A stretch of 64,000 bases of DNA from Flavivirga abyssicola (GCF_030540775.2 NZ_CP141266.1:4265001-4329000), one strand, 5' to 3'. Counted from the stretch's first letter, positions 28,686 through 38,528 are shown. Notes: generated from the letters alone by a model not told the origin. A program made the numbers and translations.

Positions 28686-30845
28686 ATGTCCGCAAAACTT
28701 CAAACTCCAATAGATTATTTAAAAGGCGTAGGTCCAAACCGTGCCGATTTATTGCGAAAGGAACTAGGCATTCACACTTATCAGGATTTAATTAACTTAT
28801 TTCCAAACCGGTACATAGATCGGACACGATATTATAAAATCAACCAACTACAACGCAATAATGCGGATGTACAAGTGATTGGTAAAATTATCGCCTTTAA
28901 AGAAGTTGCTCAAAAACGCGGAAAGCGGCTAGTAGGAACTTTTCAAGACGATACTGGTACGATGGAATTAGTTTGGTTTCGAGGACAAAAATGGATTCGT
29001 GACAGCTTGAAACTCAATAAACCTTATGTGATCTTTGGAAAAACCAATTGGTTTAGTGGTAAGTTTAATATGCCTCATCCAGATATAGAAGAATTGGAAG
29101 CCCATAAACAAAATTTACGCTCTGCCATGCAACCGGTATATCCTTCTACAGAAAAATTATCCAATAAAGGCATTACAAATCGTGTGATTGGTAAAATTAT
29201 GCAACAGCTATTTATAGAAACTGGAGGACGGTTTGTCGAAACACTATCTAAAAATTTACTTACCAAACTCAAATTAATTCCTAAAAGCGAAGCACTTTTT
29301 AATGTGCATTTTCCTAAAAGTCAAGAGCTACTTTCAAGAGCTCAATTTAGATTAAAATTTGAAGAATTATTTTATATTCAGCTACAGCTTATCATCAAAA
29401 ATTTAGCTCATAAAACAAAAATAAAAGGCTTTCCTTTTGAAAAAGTAGGCACACATTTCAACACCTTTTTTAAAGCACATTTACCCTTCGAATTAACGGG
29501 TGCTCAAAAACGTGTTTTAAAAGAAATTCGTGCCGATTTAGGCAGCAATGCACAAATGAATAGGTTATTACAAGGTGATGTGGGTTCCGGTAAGACGATA
29601 GTAGCTCTAATGTCAATGTTAATAGCACTTGACAACGGTTTTCAAGCTTGCTTAATGGCTCCGACTGAAATTTTGTCAGTTCAACACTATAACGGATTAA
29701 TTGAACAATGTAACAAATTGAATATCAGAATAGGACTGTTAACAGGTTCAACTAAAACTTCAGAAAGAAAAATAATTCATGAGAATCTAGAAAATGGCGA
29801 TTTACAGATACTTATTGGCACGCATGCCTTACTTGAAGATAAGGTGAAATTTAAAAATTTAGGGCTTGCTATTATAGATGAACAACACCGATTTGGAGTA
29901 GCACAACGAAGCAAATTATGGAAGAAAGGTCCTCCTCAATCCTCCCAAAGGGAGGACGCAAAATCCGTTCGACAAAATAATGGAACTTCTACACCTCCAC
30001 ATATTTTAGTGATGACGGCCACTCCTATTCCAAGAACCTTAGCCATGTCTGTTTATGGTGATTTAGATATTTCCATTATTGATGAATTACCACCAGGCAG
30101 ACAGTCTATAAAAACGGTACATCGGTATGATAAAAACCGATTAAATGTTTTTAAATTTATTAGAGATGAGATAGCCAAAGGAAGACAAATTTATATTGTA
30201 TATCCATTGATTCAGGAAAATGAGAAAATGGATTATAAAGATTTAATGGATGGTTATGAAAGTATTTCCAGAGATTTCCCTTTACCAGATTATCAAATAT
30301 CCATCGTTCACGGTAAAATGAAACCTGCAGACAAAGATTACGAAATGCAGCGCTTTATAAAGGGAGAAACTCAAATTATGGTAGCCACAACTGTTATTGA
30401 GGTTGGTGTAAATGTACCTAATGCTTCGGTTATGATTATTGAAAGTGCAGAACGTTTTGGCTTATCACAATTGCATCAGCTTCGTGGTCGTGTGGGACGT
30501 GGTGCAGAGCAGAGCTATTGTATTTTAATGACAGGCCATAAGCTTAGTAATGATAGCAAAACCAGATTAGAAACTATGGTTAGAACTAGTGATGGTTTTG
30601 AAATAGCAGAAGTTGATTTACGCTTACGCGGTCCTGGTGATATTATGGGCACACAACAGAGTGGCGTTTTAAACCTTAAAATTGCTGATATTATTAAGGA
30701 TAACGATATTCTTAAATTAGCAAGACATCATGCTAAGAACGTACTCAAAAATGACTCCACACTCGCTTCTATAGATAACGAAGTGATTTTAGAAACTTAT
30801 AAGTCTTTAGGTAAGTATAAGAATATCTGGAATTACATCTCGTAA
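28686..30845 (+). CDS. recG: ATP-dependent DNA helicase RecG, with an unusual insertion
   Basis: Branch-migration helicase acting on stalled forks and Holliday junctions. The 719-residue protein has the wedge/OB domain (about 60-150, FKEVAQKRGKRLVGTFQDDTG), Walker A GDVGSGKT near 297-304, the DEQH box near 398-401, TATPIPRT, and the RGRVGRG motif VI. Between RSKLWKKG and PPHILVMTATPIPRT there are about 20 extra residues (PPQSSQREDAKSVRQNNGTST) that are not expected in RecG. The DNA there contains a palindromic repeat, so the insert looks repeat-derived but is in frame and leaves all motifs intact. Probably functional. Confidence 0.93.
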   Translation: MSAKLQTPIDYLKGVGPNRADLLRKELGIHTYQDLINLFPNRYIDRTRYYKINQLQRNNADVQVIGKIIAFKEVAQKRGKRLVGTFQDDTGTMELVWFRGQKWIRDSLKLNKPYVIFGKTNWFSGKFNMPHPDIEELEAHKQNLRSAMQPVYPSTEKLSNKGITNRVIGKIMQQLFIETGGRFVETLSKNLLTKLKLIPKSEALFNVHFPKSQELLSRAQFRLKFEELFYIQLQLIIKNLAHKTKIKGFPFEKVGTHFNTFFKAHLPFELTGAQKRVLKEIRADLGSNAQMNRLLQGDVGSGKTIVALMSMLIALDNGFQACLMAPTEILSVQHYNGLIEQCNKLNIRIGLLTGSTKTSERKIIHENLENGDLQILIGTHALLEDKVKFKNLGLAIIDEQHRFGVAQRSKLWKKGPPQSSQREDAKSVRQNNGTSTPPHILVMTATPIPRTLAMSVYGDLDISIIDELPPGRQSIKTVHRYDKNRLNVFKFIRDEIAKGRQIYIVYPLIQENEKMDYKDLMDGYESISRDFPLPDYQISIVHGKMKPADKDYEMQRFIKGETQIMVATTVIEVGVNVPNASVMIIESAERFGLSQLHQLRGRVGRGAEQSYCILMTGHKLSNDSKTRLETMVRTSDGFEIAEVDLRLRGPGDIMGTQQSGVLNLKIADIIKDNDILKLARHHAKNVLKNDSTLASIDNEVILETYKSLGKYKNIWNYIS
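29931..29956 (+). repeat. Palindromic repeat inserted in frame in recG
   Basis: TCCTCCC-AAA-GGGAGGA at 29940-29956 is a perfect 7-bp inverted repeat, preceded by cctcctcaa and followed by cgcaaaatcc. This layout resembles dispersed flavobacterial repeats normally found between genes. It coincides with the extra peptide in RecG between the DEQH and TATP motifs. Confidence 0.6.
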
Positions 30846-30893
30846 TTTTAGTTGATAGTTACTTAATAATATTACTTTTACATAAAAACAATT

Positions 30894-31475
30894 ATGCTTG
30901 GTTTAAAACTGGAAACAGACCCACGTTGGGTAAATATTGTAGAATCAAATATTGAAGAGATTTTAACCGATCACGCTTGGTGTGAACAAAAGGCTGCTTC
31001 TAATGCTATAACTATAATTACTCTAAATTCTGAGTATACCGATCTGGTTACTGATTTATTAGTTTTAGCCCAAGAAGAACTAGAACACTTCCAAATGGTT
31101 CATGATATTATAAAAAAGCGCGGTTACAAGCTGGGTAGAGAACGTAAAGATAGTTACGTTAACGAGCTTTATAAATTCATGAATAAAGGCGGTAACAGAC
31201 TGCAATGTATGGTAGACAGACTACTATTTTCAGCTATGATTGAAGCTAGAAGCTGTGAACGTTTTAAACTATTATCGAAAAAAATAAAAGATCCAGAACT
31301 TTCTAAATTCTACCATGACTTAATGATTAGTGAAGCTGGACATTACACAACATTCATAGGGTTTGCCCGTAAATATGGGAAAGATATTGATGTTGATAAA
31401 CGTTGGGAAGAGCTTGTAGAATTTGAAAGCATAGTCATAAAAAACTATGGCAAAACCGAAACCATTCATGGATGA
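30894..31475 (+). CDS. miaE: tRNA-(ms2io6A)-hydroxylase MiaE
   Basis: A non-haem diiron monooxygenase that hydroxylates the isopentenyl group of ms2i6A37 in tRNA. At 193 residues it matches the family. The ferritin-like four-helix bundle is visible with AWCEQKAAS, AQEELEHFQMVHD, EARSCERFKLL and ISEAGHYTTFI supplying the Glu and His iron ligands. Oxygen-dependent, which indicates an aerobic lifestyle. It lies 48 bases after recG in the same direction and may be cotranscribed. The start MLGLKLETDPRW is the usual N-terminus. Confidence 0.92.
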   Translation: MLGLKLETDPRWVNIVESNIEEILTDHAWCEQKAASNAITIITLNSEYTDLVTDLLVLAQEELEHFQMVHDIIKKRGYKLGRERKDSYVNELYKFMNKGGNRLQCMVDRLLFSAMIEARSCERFKLLSKKIKDPELSKFYHDLMISEAGHYTTFIGFARKYGKDIDVDKRWEELVEFESIVIKNYGKTETIHG

Positions 31476-31479
31476 AAAA

Positions 31480-31502
31480 AGCCCAACCAAAATGGCTGGG
31501 CT
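31480..31502 (-). terminator. Terminator for the DUF2911/TPR gene (minus strand)
   Basis: AGCCCAACC (31480-31488) pairs with GGCTGGGCT (31494-31502) with one mismatch. Read on the minus strand, the stem is followed by TTTTTT, giving a standard intrinsic terminator for the gene ending at 31539. On the plus strand there is no T tract. Confidence 0.75.
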
Positions 31503-31538
31503 AATCACAATGTTTGTAGTTTGATTGATGATTTTTTA

Positions 31539-32627
31539 TTAAGCGTCGAGTTCTTTTAAAAGTTTTTCTGAATTTGCTTTTACATTAGCCGGAGGATTTA
31601 ATGACAATGCCTTTTTTAAATACTTAATAGCATTCTTTTTATCTCCCATAGTTTTATAGCATTCACCCAAACTGTCATAAGAATTAGCATCTTTAGGGTT
31701 GTTTTTTACATTCAGCTTAAAATATTTAAGAGCTCGATTATAATCTTTTGAAGCTAGCATTTGATAGCCTATAGTATTCAACTGGTTTTTATTTGCCATC
31801 GTTGAAGCCTCATCCATTAAAGCAGCATATTTCTGTGTTTTACCTAATTTATTTAATATTTGTCCTTTAATAGCCAAATTGTTAAATGTTTTTTGGCTAT
31901 AAAAATTACCTGCAATAGCACCATTAATCCAACCTAAAGCCTCATTTAAATCACCACCATTATTTAATGAAAAACGAGCCATGTTTTCCCAATTTTGTCT
32001 ATTAAAACCTAAATTACCAATAGATTTATCTCTAAATTCATTTAAAACAATATTTGTTACATCGAATTCTACTTTAAAAGGAATTTCTTTTTTCTCCCAT
32101 ACAAGAGATATAATAGCAAAAGTTGGTTGGATATCATTTACTTCATAAGTTAATAGTTCTTTATGTGGTACCGCTTTAGTTTTAACATCTGCTCGCAAAG
32201 CATCTTTTGAAGCATCGTAGAAATAACTTCCCCAGGCATTAGCGTCATGAGACAAAATTATAGTGGCATGATCTGCGTCTTTTAATTCTACATGTAATCC
32301 ATAAGTTCCAGCCTTAATAGCCTTTCCTTCTAGTTTAGCATCATGCGTAAAAGTTATGGTCGTGTTTTCGTTTGCTCCAGCTCTCCAAGGTGCCGCAGTT
32401 GCCGTTCCAAAACCTAAATTATTCATCCCATAAGGAACCAATTTTCCCCATATTTCTCGACCCTTTACACTTGGTCTGGAATATATTATTGAAACATCCG
32501 AAATGCCTACGCGTTGAGACATTGTAGCTTGTTGACTTCCTCGTGGGGTATTTACTTGTGCGAATGCGCTAAAACTTAAAGCAAGCAATAGACACACCAA
32601 TAATGTGGTAAGGTTGTTAGTTTTCAT
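31539..32627 (-). CDS. DUF2911 domain protein with C-terminal TPR repeats
   Basis: A 362-residue exported protein. The start is placed at ATG 32627 (MKTNNLTTLLVCLLLALSFSAFAQ), a clean signal peptide; a longer reading adds 16 residues with no signal-peptide character. Residues about 20-190 are DUF2911 (QRVGISDVSIIYSRPSVKGR, then PWRAGANENTTITF), a beta-rich domain of unknown function common in Bacteroidota. Residues about 215-360 are TPR helices (NPKDANSYDSLGECYKTMGD). Function is unknown; periplasmic protein-protein scaffolding is plausible. A good terminator follows. Confidence 0.87.
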   Translation of the reverse strand: MKTNNLTTLLVCLLLALSFSAFAQVNTPRGSQQATMSQRVGISDVSIIYSRPSVKGREIWGKLVPYGMNNLGFGTATAAPWRAGANENTTITFTHDAKLEGKAIKAGTYGLHVELKDADHATIILSHDANAWGSYFYDASKDALRADVKTKAVPHKELLTYEVNDIQPTFAIISLVWEKKEIPFKVEFDVTNIVLNEFRDKSIGNLGFNRQNWENMARFSLNNGGDLNEALGWINGAIAGNFYSQKTFNNLAIKGQILNKLGKTQKYAALMDEASTMANKNQLNTIGYQMLASKDYNRALKYFKLNVKNNPKDANSYDSLGECYKTMGDKKNAIKYLKKALSLNPPANVKANSEKLLKELDA

Positions 32628-32827
32628 TTTAGTTATGTTTTTTGATTGTGTTTTCAAGGTATGTACAAATCTCATTCACAGATGTTAGCATTTTGTTAAA
32701 GAATTATAACCCTCTGTTAATTAACACTTTTTAAGAGTTTTAGACCTTTTATTTACTTCTTATAAAACCATGCCCAAATTGAATAGAATTTTTAACTTTG
32801 TTTTCTTATACCCAGATGAGAAAACGA

Positions 32828-34996
32828 ATGATAAACATTCATGACAAAACATTAAAAGACTTAGAGTTTTCAACTGTTCTACAACAAGTAAGTGAACACT
32901 GCGTAACCGCATTAGGAAATGAAAAAGCATTATTAACTGCCCCTTACAAAACAAAGGAAGAATTACTGGGTGCTTTACAATTAACTAACGAATACTTATC
33001 CTCTTTTTATAATGATAACCGTATTCCAAACCATGGATTTGATCCTATAACAAAGGAAATTAAGTTATTACGTATTGAAAATACTTATTTAGAAGTACAT
33101 GCATTAAAAAAAATAGTTTCAATTTCATTAACTGCAAATGAAATTGTTAAATATCTAAAAAAGTTTGAGGAATATTATCCGGGACTTAGTGCATATGCGT
33201 CACATATAGAAGTCACTAAAGTAATTATTGAAAAAATAGATGCTATTGTAGACCGATTTGGAGATATAAAAGATAATGCCTCTAGCTTACTTTTTGAGTT
33301 ACGTCAATCTATTAATTCTATAAAAGGCAAAATAAATGCCAGCTTCTCCTCTGCTCTAACCACTTACCATAATCTTGAATATTTAGATGATATTCGTGAA
33401 TCTGTAGTAGAGAACAAACGTGTACTCGCTGTAAAAGCCATGTATCGCCGTAAAGTAAAGGGTGCTATTATGGGAGGTAGTAAAACAGGCAGTATTGTTT
33501 ACATAGAGCCCGAAACAACTTTACAGTATTCGCGGGAACTTAACAATTTAGAATACGAAGAACAAGAAGAGGTTATTCGTATTTTAAAAGACCTTACTAA
33601 TTTTATACGTCCGTTTTTACTATTATTAGAAAACTACCAGGCATTTTTAATAAACATCGATGTTATTTCAGCAAAAGCGAAGTATGCGCGATCTATGAAT
33701 GCTATTCTTCCTGAGATTTCTGAAGAGAAAAGCATGTTTTTAAGAGATGCCTACCATCCTTTATTATATTTAAACAATTTAGAAAAGAAAGAAACGACTT
33801 TTCCACAGACCATAGAATTAAAACAAGAGAGTAGAATTATAGTCATTTCAGGACCCAATGCTGGTGGAAAAAGTATTACATTAAAAACGGTTGGTTTATT
33901 ACAAGTCATGCTACAAAGTGGCTTATTGATTCCAGTACATGAGCGCAGTAACGTTTGTTTATTCGATAGGATTTTGAGCGATATTGGAGACAATCAATCT
34001 ATTGAAAACCATTTAAGCACATACAGTTACCGTTTAAAACAAATGAATTATTTTTTAAAGAAATGTAATAAAAACACACTCTTTTTAATTGATGAGTTTG
34101 GTACGGGAAGTGATCCTGAGTTAGGTGGTGCTTTAGCCGAAACTTTTTTAGAAGAGTTTTATCATAGAGAGGCCTTTGGTATTATAACTACGCATTATTC
34201 CAATTTAAAAATTTTAGCAAATGAGTTACCATATATGCTCAATGCGAACATGCTTTTTGATGAACGGACGCTTCAACCGCTTTTTAAATTAGTTATTGGA
34301 CAGGCCGGAAGTTCTTTTACTTTTGAAGTGGCTCAGAAAAATGGCATTCCTTACAGTTTAATAAATCGTGCTAAAAAGAAGATTGAACGTAGCAAAGTAC
34401 GCTTTGATGCAACCATTGCTAAGCTTCAAAAGGAACGTTCCCGATTAGAAAAAACTGGACAATCGTTAAAATTGAATGAAAAGAAAAAAATAGAAGAGGC
34501 TGATAAGTTAGAGGAAATTAATGCTAAAATTCAGAAGAAACTGGAAAGCTATCAGGAACTATATGATAGTAACCAACGCCTTATCTATTTAGGCCAAAAA
34601 GTAAACGATATTGCTGAAAAATACTTCGCCAACAAACAAAAACGGGAATTGATGGCAGAGCTATTTAAAGTCGTTCAAATTGAAAACTCTAAGCGCAAAA
34701 AAGTAACAGCCAAACAGAAAAAAGCCATAAAAGCTAAAGAAGAACAGGTAAAAAAGGAAGCTGAAAAAGTAGTCACCGTTATACGTAAAAAGAAAAAAGA
34801 GGCAAAGAAAAAGGCTATTGAAACACCTAAGCCTAAACCTGTTTTAAAAATTGGAGATCGCGTTCGCATGGAAGATGGACGTGCTATTGGAAGCATCGAT
34901 AAAATTGAAAAAAACAAGGCTGTTGTAAACTATGGTATCTTTACGACTAATGTAAGTATAGAACAATTAGAGCTTGTGGAAGCAGTGAGGAAATAA
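32828..34996 (+). CDS. mutS2: MutS2 family ATPase lacking the Smr domain
   Basis: A MutS-like ATPase that binds branched DNA or, as shown in Bacillus, acts on collided ribosomes. I place the start at ATG 32828 (MINIHDKTLKDLEFSTVLQQ), the usual N-terminus; TTG 32798 and ATG 32816 are in-frame alternatives. Walker A is GPNAGGKS near residue 341, followed by the ABC-type signature and DEFGTGSDPELGG. A long basic coiled region (about 510-660) leads to a KOW-like tail (IGDRVRMEDGRAIGSIDKIE) that ends the protein. There is no C-terminal Smr nuclease domain as in Bacillus MutS2. A heptamer repeat begins 3 bases after the stop. Confidence 0.88.
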   Translation: MINIHDKTLKDLEFSTVLQQVSEHCVTALGNEKALLTAPYKTKEELLGALQLTNEYLSSFYNDNRIPNHGFDPITKEIKLLRIENTYLEVHALKKIVSISLTANEIVKYLKKFEEYYPGLSAYASHIEVTKVIIEKIDAIVDRFGDIKDNASSLLFELRQSINSIKGKINASFSSALTTYHNLEYLDDIRESVVENKRVLAVKAMYRRKVKGAIMGGSKTGSIVYIEPETTLQYSRELNNLEYEEQEEVIRILKDLTNFIRPFLLLLENYQAFLINIDVISAKAKYARSMNAILPEISEEKSMFLRDAYHPLLYLNNLEKKETTFPQTIELKQESRIIVISGPNAGGKSITLKTVGLLQVMLQSGLLIPVHERSNVCLFDRILSDIGDNQSIENHLSTYSYRLKQMNYFLKKCNKNTLFLIDEFGTGSDPELGGALAETFLEEFYHREAFGIITTHYSNLKILANELPYMLNANMLFDERTLQPLFKLVIGQAGSSFTFEVAQKNGIPYSLINRAKKKIERSKVRFDATIAKLQKERSRLEKTGQSLKLNEKKKIEEADKLEEINAKIQKKLESYQELYDSNQRLIYLGQKVNDIAEKYFANKQKRELMAELFKVVQIENSKRKKVTAKQKKAIKAKEEQVKKEAEKVVTVIRKKKKEAKKKAIETPKPKPVLKIGDRVRMEDGRAIGSIDKIEKNKAVVNYGIFTTNVSIEQLELVEAVRK

Positions 34997-34998
34997 TT

Positions 34999-35029
34999 AG
35001 TGTTCAGTGTTCAGTGTTCAGTGTTCAGT
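34999..35029 (+). repeat. AGTGTTC heptamer tandem repeat after mutS2
   Basis: Four exact AGTGTTC units (34999-35026) plus AGT. In rotated phase this is the same CAGTGTT unit as at 2092-2123. It begins 3 bases after the mutS2 stop, in the sense orientation. Confidence 0.9.
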
Positions 35030-35079
35030 AATAAAATTAACAAAGAAATTTTACAATTGGAGTTCTCTTAAACAAATTT

Positions 35080-35496
35080 ATGATTGATTTACCTAAACAT
35101 AAAAAACTTATTTTATTTGATGGTGTTTGTAACCTATGCAATACTAGTGTGCAGTATGTTATAAAACATGATAAAAAAAACATATTTATGTTTGCGCCTT
35201 TGCAAAGTGATATTGGTAAAAACCTTATTGAACGCTTTAATATAGACACCAAAAAAACAGATTCTATATTATTATACACTCCTGATAGTAGTTTAGTATC
35301 AAAATCTACTGCTGCTATAAAAATTGCAGTACACCTAGGCTTTCCGCAAAGTTTAATGGGTGTGTTTTTTATTATCCCACCATTTATCCGAAATTGGGTT
35401 TACGATTACATTGCTAAAAATCGTTATAAATGGTATGGCAAAAAGGAGGCTTGTATGATTCCAACTCCTGAGTTGAAGAGTAAGTTTTTGGAGTAG
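35080..35496 (+). CDS. DCC family thiol-disulfide oxidoreductase-like protein (DUF393)
   Basis: A small thioredoxin-fold protein of the DCC/YuxK family, 138 residues. The signature is FDGVCNLCNTSVQYVIKHDK, where the CxxC-type pair DGVCNLC is the DCC motif, followed by FAPLQSDIGK and the cis-Pro-like region. A hydrophobic stretch (SLMGVFFIIPPFIRNWVYDYIAKNRYKWYG) with the terminal NRYKWYGK motif is typical of the family. The substrate is unknown. It converges with the CPBP protease gene, 3 bases apart. Confidence 0.88.
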   Translation: MIDLPKHKKLILFDGVCNLCNTSVQYVIKHDKKNIFMFAPLQSDIGKNLIERFNIDTKKTDSILLYTPDSSLVSKSTAAIKIAVHLGFPQSLMGVFFIIPPFIRNWVYDYIAKNRYKWYGKKEACMIPTPELKSKFLE

Positions 35497-35499
35497 ACT

Positions 35500-37353
35500 C
35501 TATATTCCTGATAATAATTTAGTAGCCATATAAATTGCAAATAACGCAGCAAAATTATTAACTGCATGAAAAACAATTCCTGTGAATAAGCCATTTGTAC
35601 GCTTAACAGTATAGCCTGTAATAATTCCAAAAATAAAATAAAAAATAAAAAACTTTAAACTAAAGTGCACTGTAGCAAATAAGCATGCTTGTATAATATT
35701 TGCACGTGCAAACCCTAAGTGTTTTTCTGTAGAAGACAAAATAACACCTCTAAATATAATCTCCTCATAAAACGGGACAATCAAAGCCACAATAAGTACT
35801 GAAATCACAAAACCATATTCATTAAATACGGCAACTATCTCCTCTTTTGCACTTAATGCTTTAATAAAATTAGCCGCATCGGTTAAATCAAAAAAACCGC
35901 CTAAAATTTTCAGTATTATGAAATTAAAAACCACAAAAAGGATACTAAATCCTATCATCTGCCTGAAACTAAAAATTGAGCTTAACACAAATTTTAGTCG
36001 TTTTTTATTTAGAAATAATAATGTCGAAACGAGCATAAGACTTGAAAAAACAATAACAGAATTTGCTATTTCCAACTCACTTTCTACAAGGCTTTCATCA
36101 ACATATGAATACCCAATATCAAATAGGTAATTGATATAATCTTGATAATAGTAGACAAGCCCTAAAACAACTTGGCAAAACAAATAAAAAAAACTAATTA
36201 CCCAAAAATGTTTAAGAGACCAATTCACAGATAGTTTTTCTTCTGTTTTAACCTTTTCCAGTTTAAAAAACCTGCTAAAACTATAAATTGGTAAAATCCA
36301 TAAATAGGGTATTAAAAATAAAACTACAATTAAAGCTACTAAGATCAGTAAATGTGAAATTTCAGTAAATGTCCAAGATTCAAAAGGTGATTTTATAAAT
36401 AATTTCAACCTTTTAATCCCTAAAAAATCATCATAATAACTTTCCTTTTGCAACCTTCTATAACTTTCTAATGCTAATTGGGGGTTTGAATACAATAAAT
36501 CATGACTAAATAATTTCTGAATATTTATAGTTTTATTCCAAGTATCAAGTGTATCCTTCAATAAATACATTCGAGCTTGTTTATAATTTTCTTTTTCTAA
36601 AAAGATTTTGTACAAACCCTCTGTATTTAAAAGCGTAGAATCCTTTTCATTAACACGATCAAACATTTTTAAAGCTTTTTCATATTCATTTAACTCAACC
36701 AAAAGCTTTCCTTTTTCATTTAAAACCCATGCTTCATGATCAATGTCTAATGACGTCAATAATCTTTTCTTTGCTTTTTCTTTATTATTAAGATTTAAAT
36801 AAGCCCTAGAAATTAAAACTGATAAATCGAGTGTATCATTAAATTTTTCAGCTTTTTTTGCATAAGAAATTGATTTATAATGATCATCATAAAAACGATT
36901 TGCACAAATCTCATAAAAATGACTAATTTGTTCAAAGTTCCAATCCGTTTCATTCGATTTGTAAATCGATATAATATTATCTATAAGTTCATTACCCTCT
37001 TCTCCATATGTGTTTTCTAATTTGTATAGTAATACTTCTGGATTATTAGGATAGGTACTATACAAGTCATCAATGCATTCTTGAGTTTCCTCATATTTTA
37101 AATTATAGCCTTCATTTTCATCATAATAGGCACTCCCAATGAATTTACATTTATACACTTTTACTGTAATGTTTTCAGGGTGCAACGCTATAAAATTATT
37201 ATATGCATTTAATATGTCTTGGTATTTTATCTCTTTGGAGTTTGTTAATGTCTTTACAAATAGGGTGTAACTATTTTTTTGATTAACTTTTATCCCTTGG
37301 CTAGAAACAGAGAATGTAAATAAGATGAAGACTAATTGTAAAAACTTTTTCAT
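35500..37353 (-). CDS. TPR-containing CPBP-family intramembrane glutamic protease
   Basis: A 617-residue membrane protein. After a signal-like segment (MKKFLQLVFILFTFSVSSQG) there are about 300 residues of TPR-like helices on the outside, then about seven membrane helices. The C-terminal CPBP (ABI/CAAX protease) domain has the full motif set: FYEEIIFRGVIL (paired Glu and Arg), ATVHF (His) and IVFHAVNNFAAL (His/Asn). It is the last gene of the minus-strand run, 6 bases after the QEGLA peptidase, so it is cotranscribed with it. It could cleave or export a peptide made by that cluster; this is inference. Confidence 0.85.
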   Translation of the reverse strand: MKKFLQLVFILFTFSVSSQGIKVNQKNSYTLFVKTLTNSKEIKYQDILNAYNNFIALHPENITVKVYKCKFIGSAYYDENEGYNLKYEETQECIDDLYSTYPNNPEVLLYKLENTYGEEGNELIDNIISIYKSNETDWNFEQISHFYEICANRFYDDHYKSISYAKKAEKFNDTLDLSVLISRAYLNLNNKEKAKKRLLTSLDIDHEAWVLNEKGKLLVELNEYEKALKMFDRVNEKDSTLLNTEGLYKIFLEKENYKQARMYLLKDTLDTWNKTINIQKLFSHDLLYSNPQLALESYRRLQKESYYDDFLGIKRLKLFIKSPFESWTFTEISHLLILVALIVVLFLIPYLWILPIYSFSRFFKLEKVKTEEKLSVNWSLKHFWVISFFYLFCQVVLGLVYYYQDYINYLFDIGYSYVDESLVESELEIANSVIVFSSLMLVSTLLFLNKKRLKFVLSSIFSFRQMIGFSILFVVFNFIILKILGGFFDLTDAANFIKALSAKEEIVAVFNEYGFVISVLIVALIVPFYEEIIFRGVILSSTEKHLGFARANIIQACLFATVHFSLKFFIFYFIFGIITGYTVKRTNGLFTGIVFHAVNNFAALFAIYMATKLLSGI

Positions 37354-37359
37354 TATATG

Positions 37360-38520
37360 TTACTTCAAACTCCTTAAAATAAAATCCACCTTTTTATTAG
37401 TATTATTATTTACAGCATAAGAGTCTGTAATATGCTTCGCAGGAACTGCTAAACCCTTTTTAATAAGTACTTCTATTTCATTTGCATATTCCAGAGTTAC
37501 CTTCCCTGTCAATAATAAACTTAAATTTTTTCCTTCTTGATAATAATTGTAAATCTTTTTAAGTCCAGTGAGATACAAATAATCTTTAGTAAAACCACCT
37601 CCTCTATGTACGCGTACGGTTATATAAAAAGCTACTTCTCTATCTAAGTCGTATTGATTATGTAGCAATCTAAAGGTTTTAGAAAATGAATAGCCTTTTG
37701 CCAAACTATCTACAGCAATAACACGATATGCCAACTCTTTTAAGCGTGTTATTGTCAAATTATCACTCATATATTCCGAAAAAACCGCTAATCCCTCTTG
37801 TGTTTCCTCATTATTAGGAAATCCATGAGAAAATATTTTCAGAGGATGCGATAGTCCATTCATAGTTGTTACCATGTGCACCCCTATTTCATGGTTGGTT
37901 AGTACAGCTATTTCATTATCAGAGTAGGTATGATTTGTATTTAAAACCAAAGTTCTGTTATTATTCAGTACCATGGCTATTGCAGAAATTTTATCGGATT
38001 GTTTTATAGTATAACTGAAATCATATTTCTTTGAAAATGCTTTAAAAAACGGTTCTGCTTCAGAGGCATTATATTTTGGTATAAAATCCGAAACATTTTT
38101 ATCTTCATCATCAAAATGAAGAATAAACTTAGCGTTTTCTACATCTCTTTCTGTAGGGGTTCCAAAACAACGCAAAGAATTATAATAGAATTTCTTTCCG
38201 CTACCTATAGTTTCTATACATTGTATAAGCCCTGAATATTCATAAATAATATCCTCATAAAGATTTTTGATTTCAGAATCTTCAATAAGTTCCAAAGATT
38301 GTGTAAATAATTCTCTATGTAGTTTAAACTTATCGAAATTTATATTAGGGTATTTAAAAACAGGATCGGTTAAATATTTAGATGAAAAGAACCTCGTTTT
38401 TTCTTCTTCAATATTAATAGGATTCACAAAACTCAGCAATTCTATTTGCTTAACTAATGAATCGATACTCTTATCAATCTGTAAAAGTGCCTGGGTAGAC
38501 ACATCATTATCAATCTTCAT
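37360..38520 (-). CDS. QEGLA-motif zinc peptidase (DUF1704, MATCAP-like)
   Basis: A 386-residue metallopeptidase of the family known as flavohemoglobin expression-modulating QEGLA protein. The zinc motif is HEIGVH (residues 210-215, HExxxH) and the third-ligand motif QEGLA is at 241-245. Eukaryotic homologues (MATCAP) remove the C-terminal tyrosine of tubulin, so a carboxypeptidase or peptide-tag role is plausible. In bacteria the family is often found with N-formylglutamate amidohydrolase and GshB-like ATP-grasp genes, as here. Substrate unknown. It starts 8 bases after the amidohydrolase stop. Confidence 0.88.
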   Translation of the reverse strand: MKIDNDVSTQALLQIDKSIDSLVKQIELLSFVNPINIEEEKTRFFSSKYLTDPVFKYPNINFDKFKLHRELFTQSLELIEDSEIKNLYEDIIYEYSGLIQCIETIGSGKKFYYNSLRCFGTPTERDVENAKFILHFDDEDKNVSDFIPKYNASEAEPFFKAFSKKYDFSYTIKQSDKISAIAMVLNNNRTLVLNTNHTYSDNEIAVLTNHEIGVHMVTTMNGLSHPLKIFSHGFPNNEETQEGLAVFSEYMSDNLTITRLKELAYRVIAVDSLAKGYSFSKTFRLLHNQYDLDREVAFYITVRVHRGGGFTKDYLYLTGLKKIYNYYQEGKNLSLLLTGKVTLEYANEIEVLIKKGLAVPAKHITDSYAVNNNTNKKVDFILRSLK

Positions 38521-38528
38521 AATACTTC

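Noticed and set aside
31480-31502. Terminator for miaE on the plus strand
   Set aside because: No T tract on the plus side; the T tract is on the minus strand, so it belongs to the DUF2911 gene.
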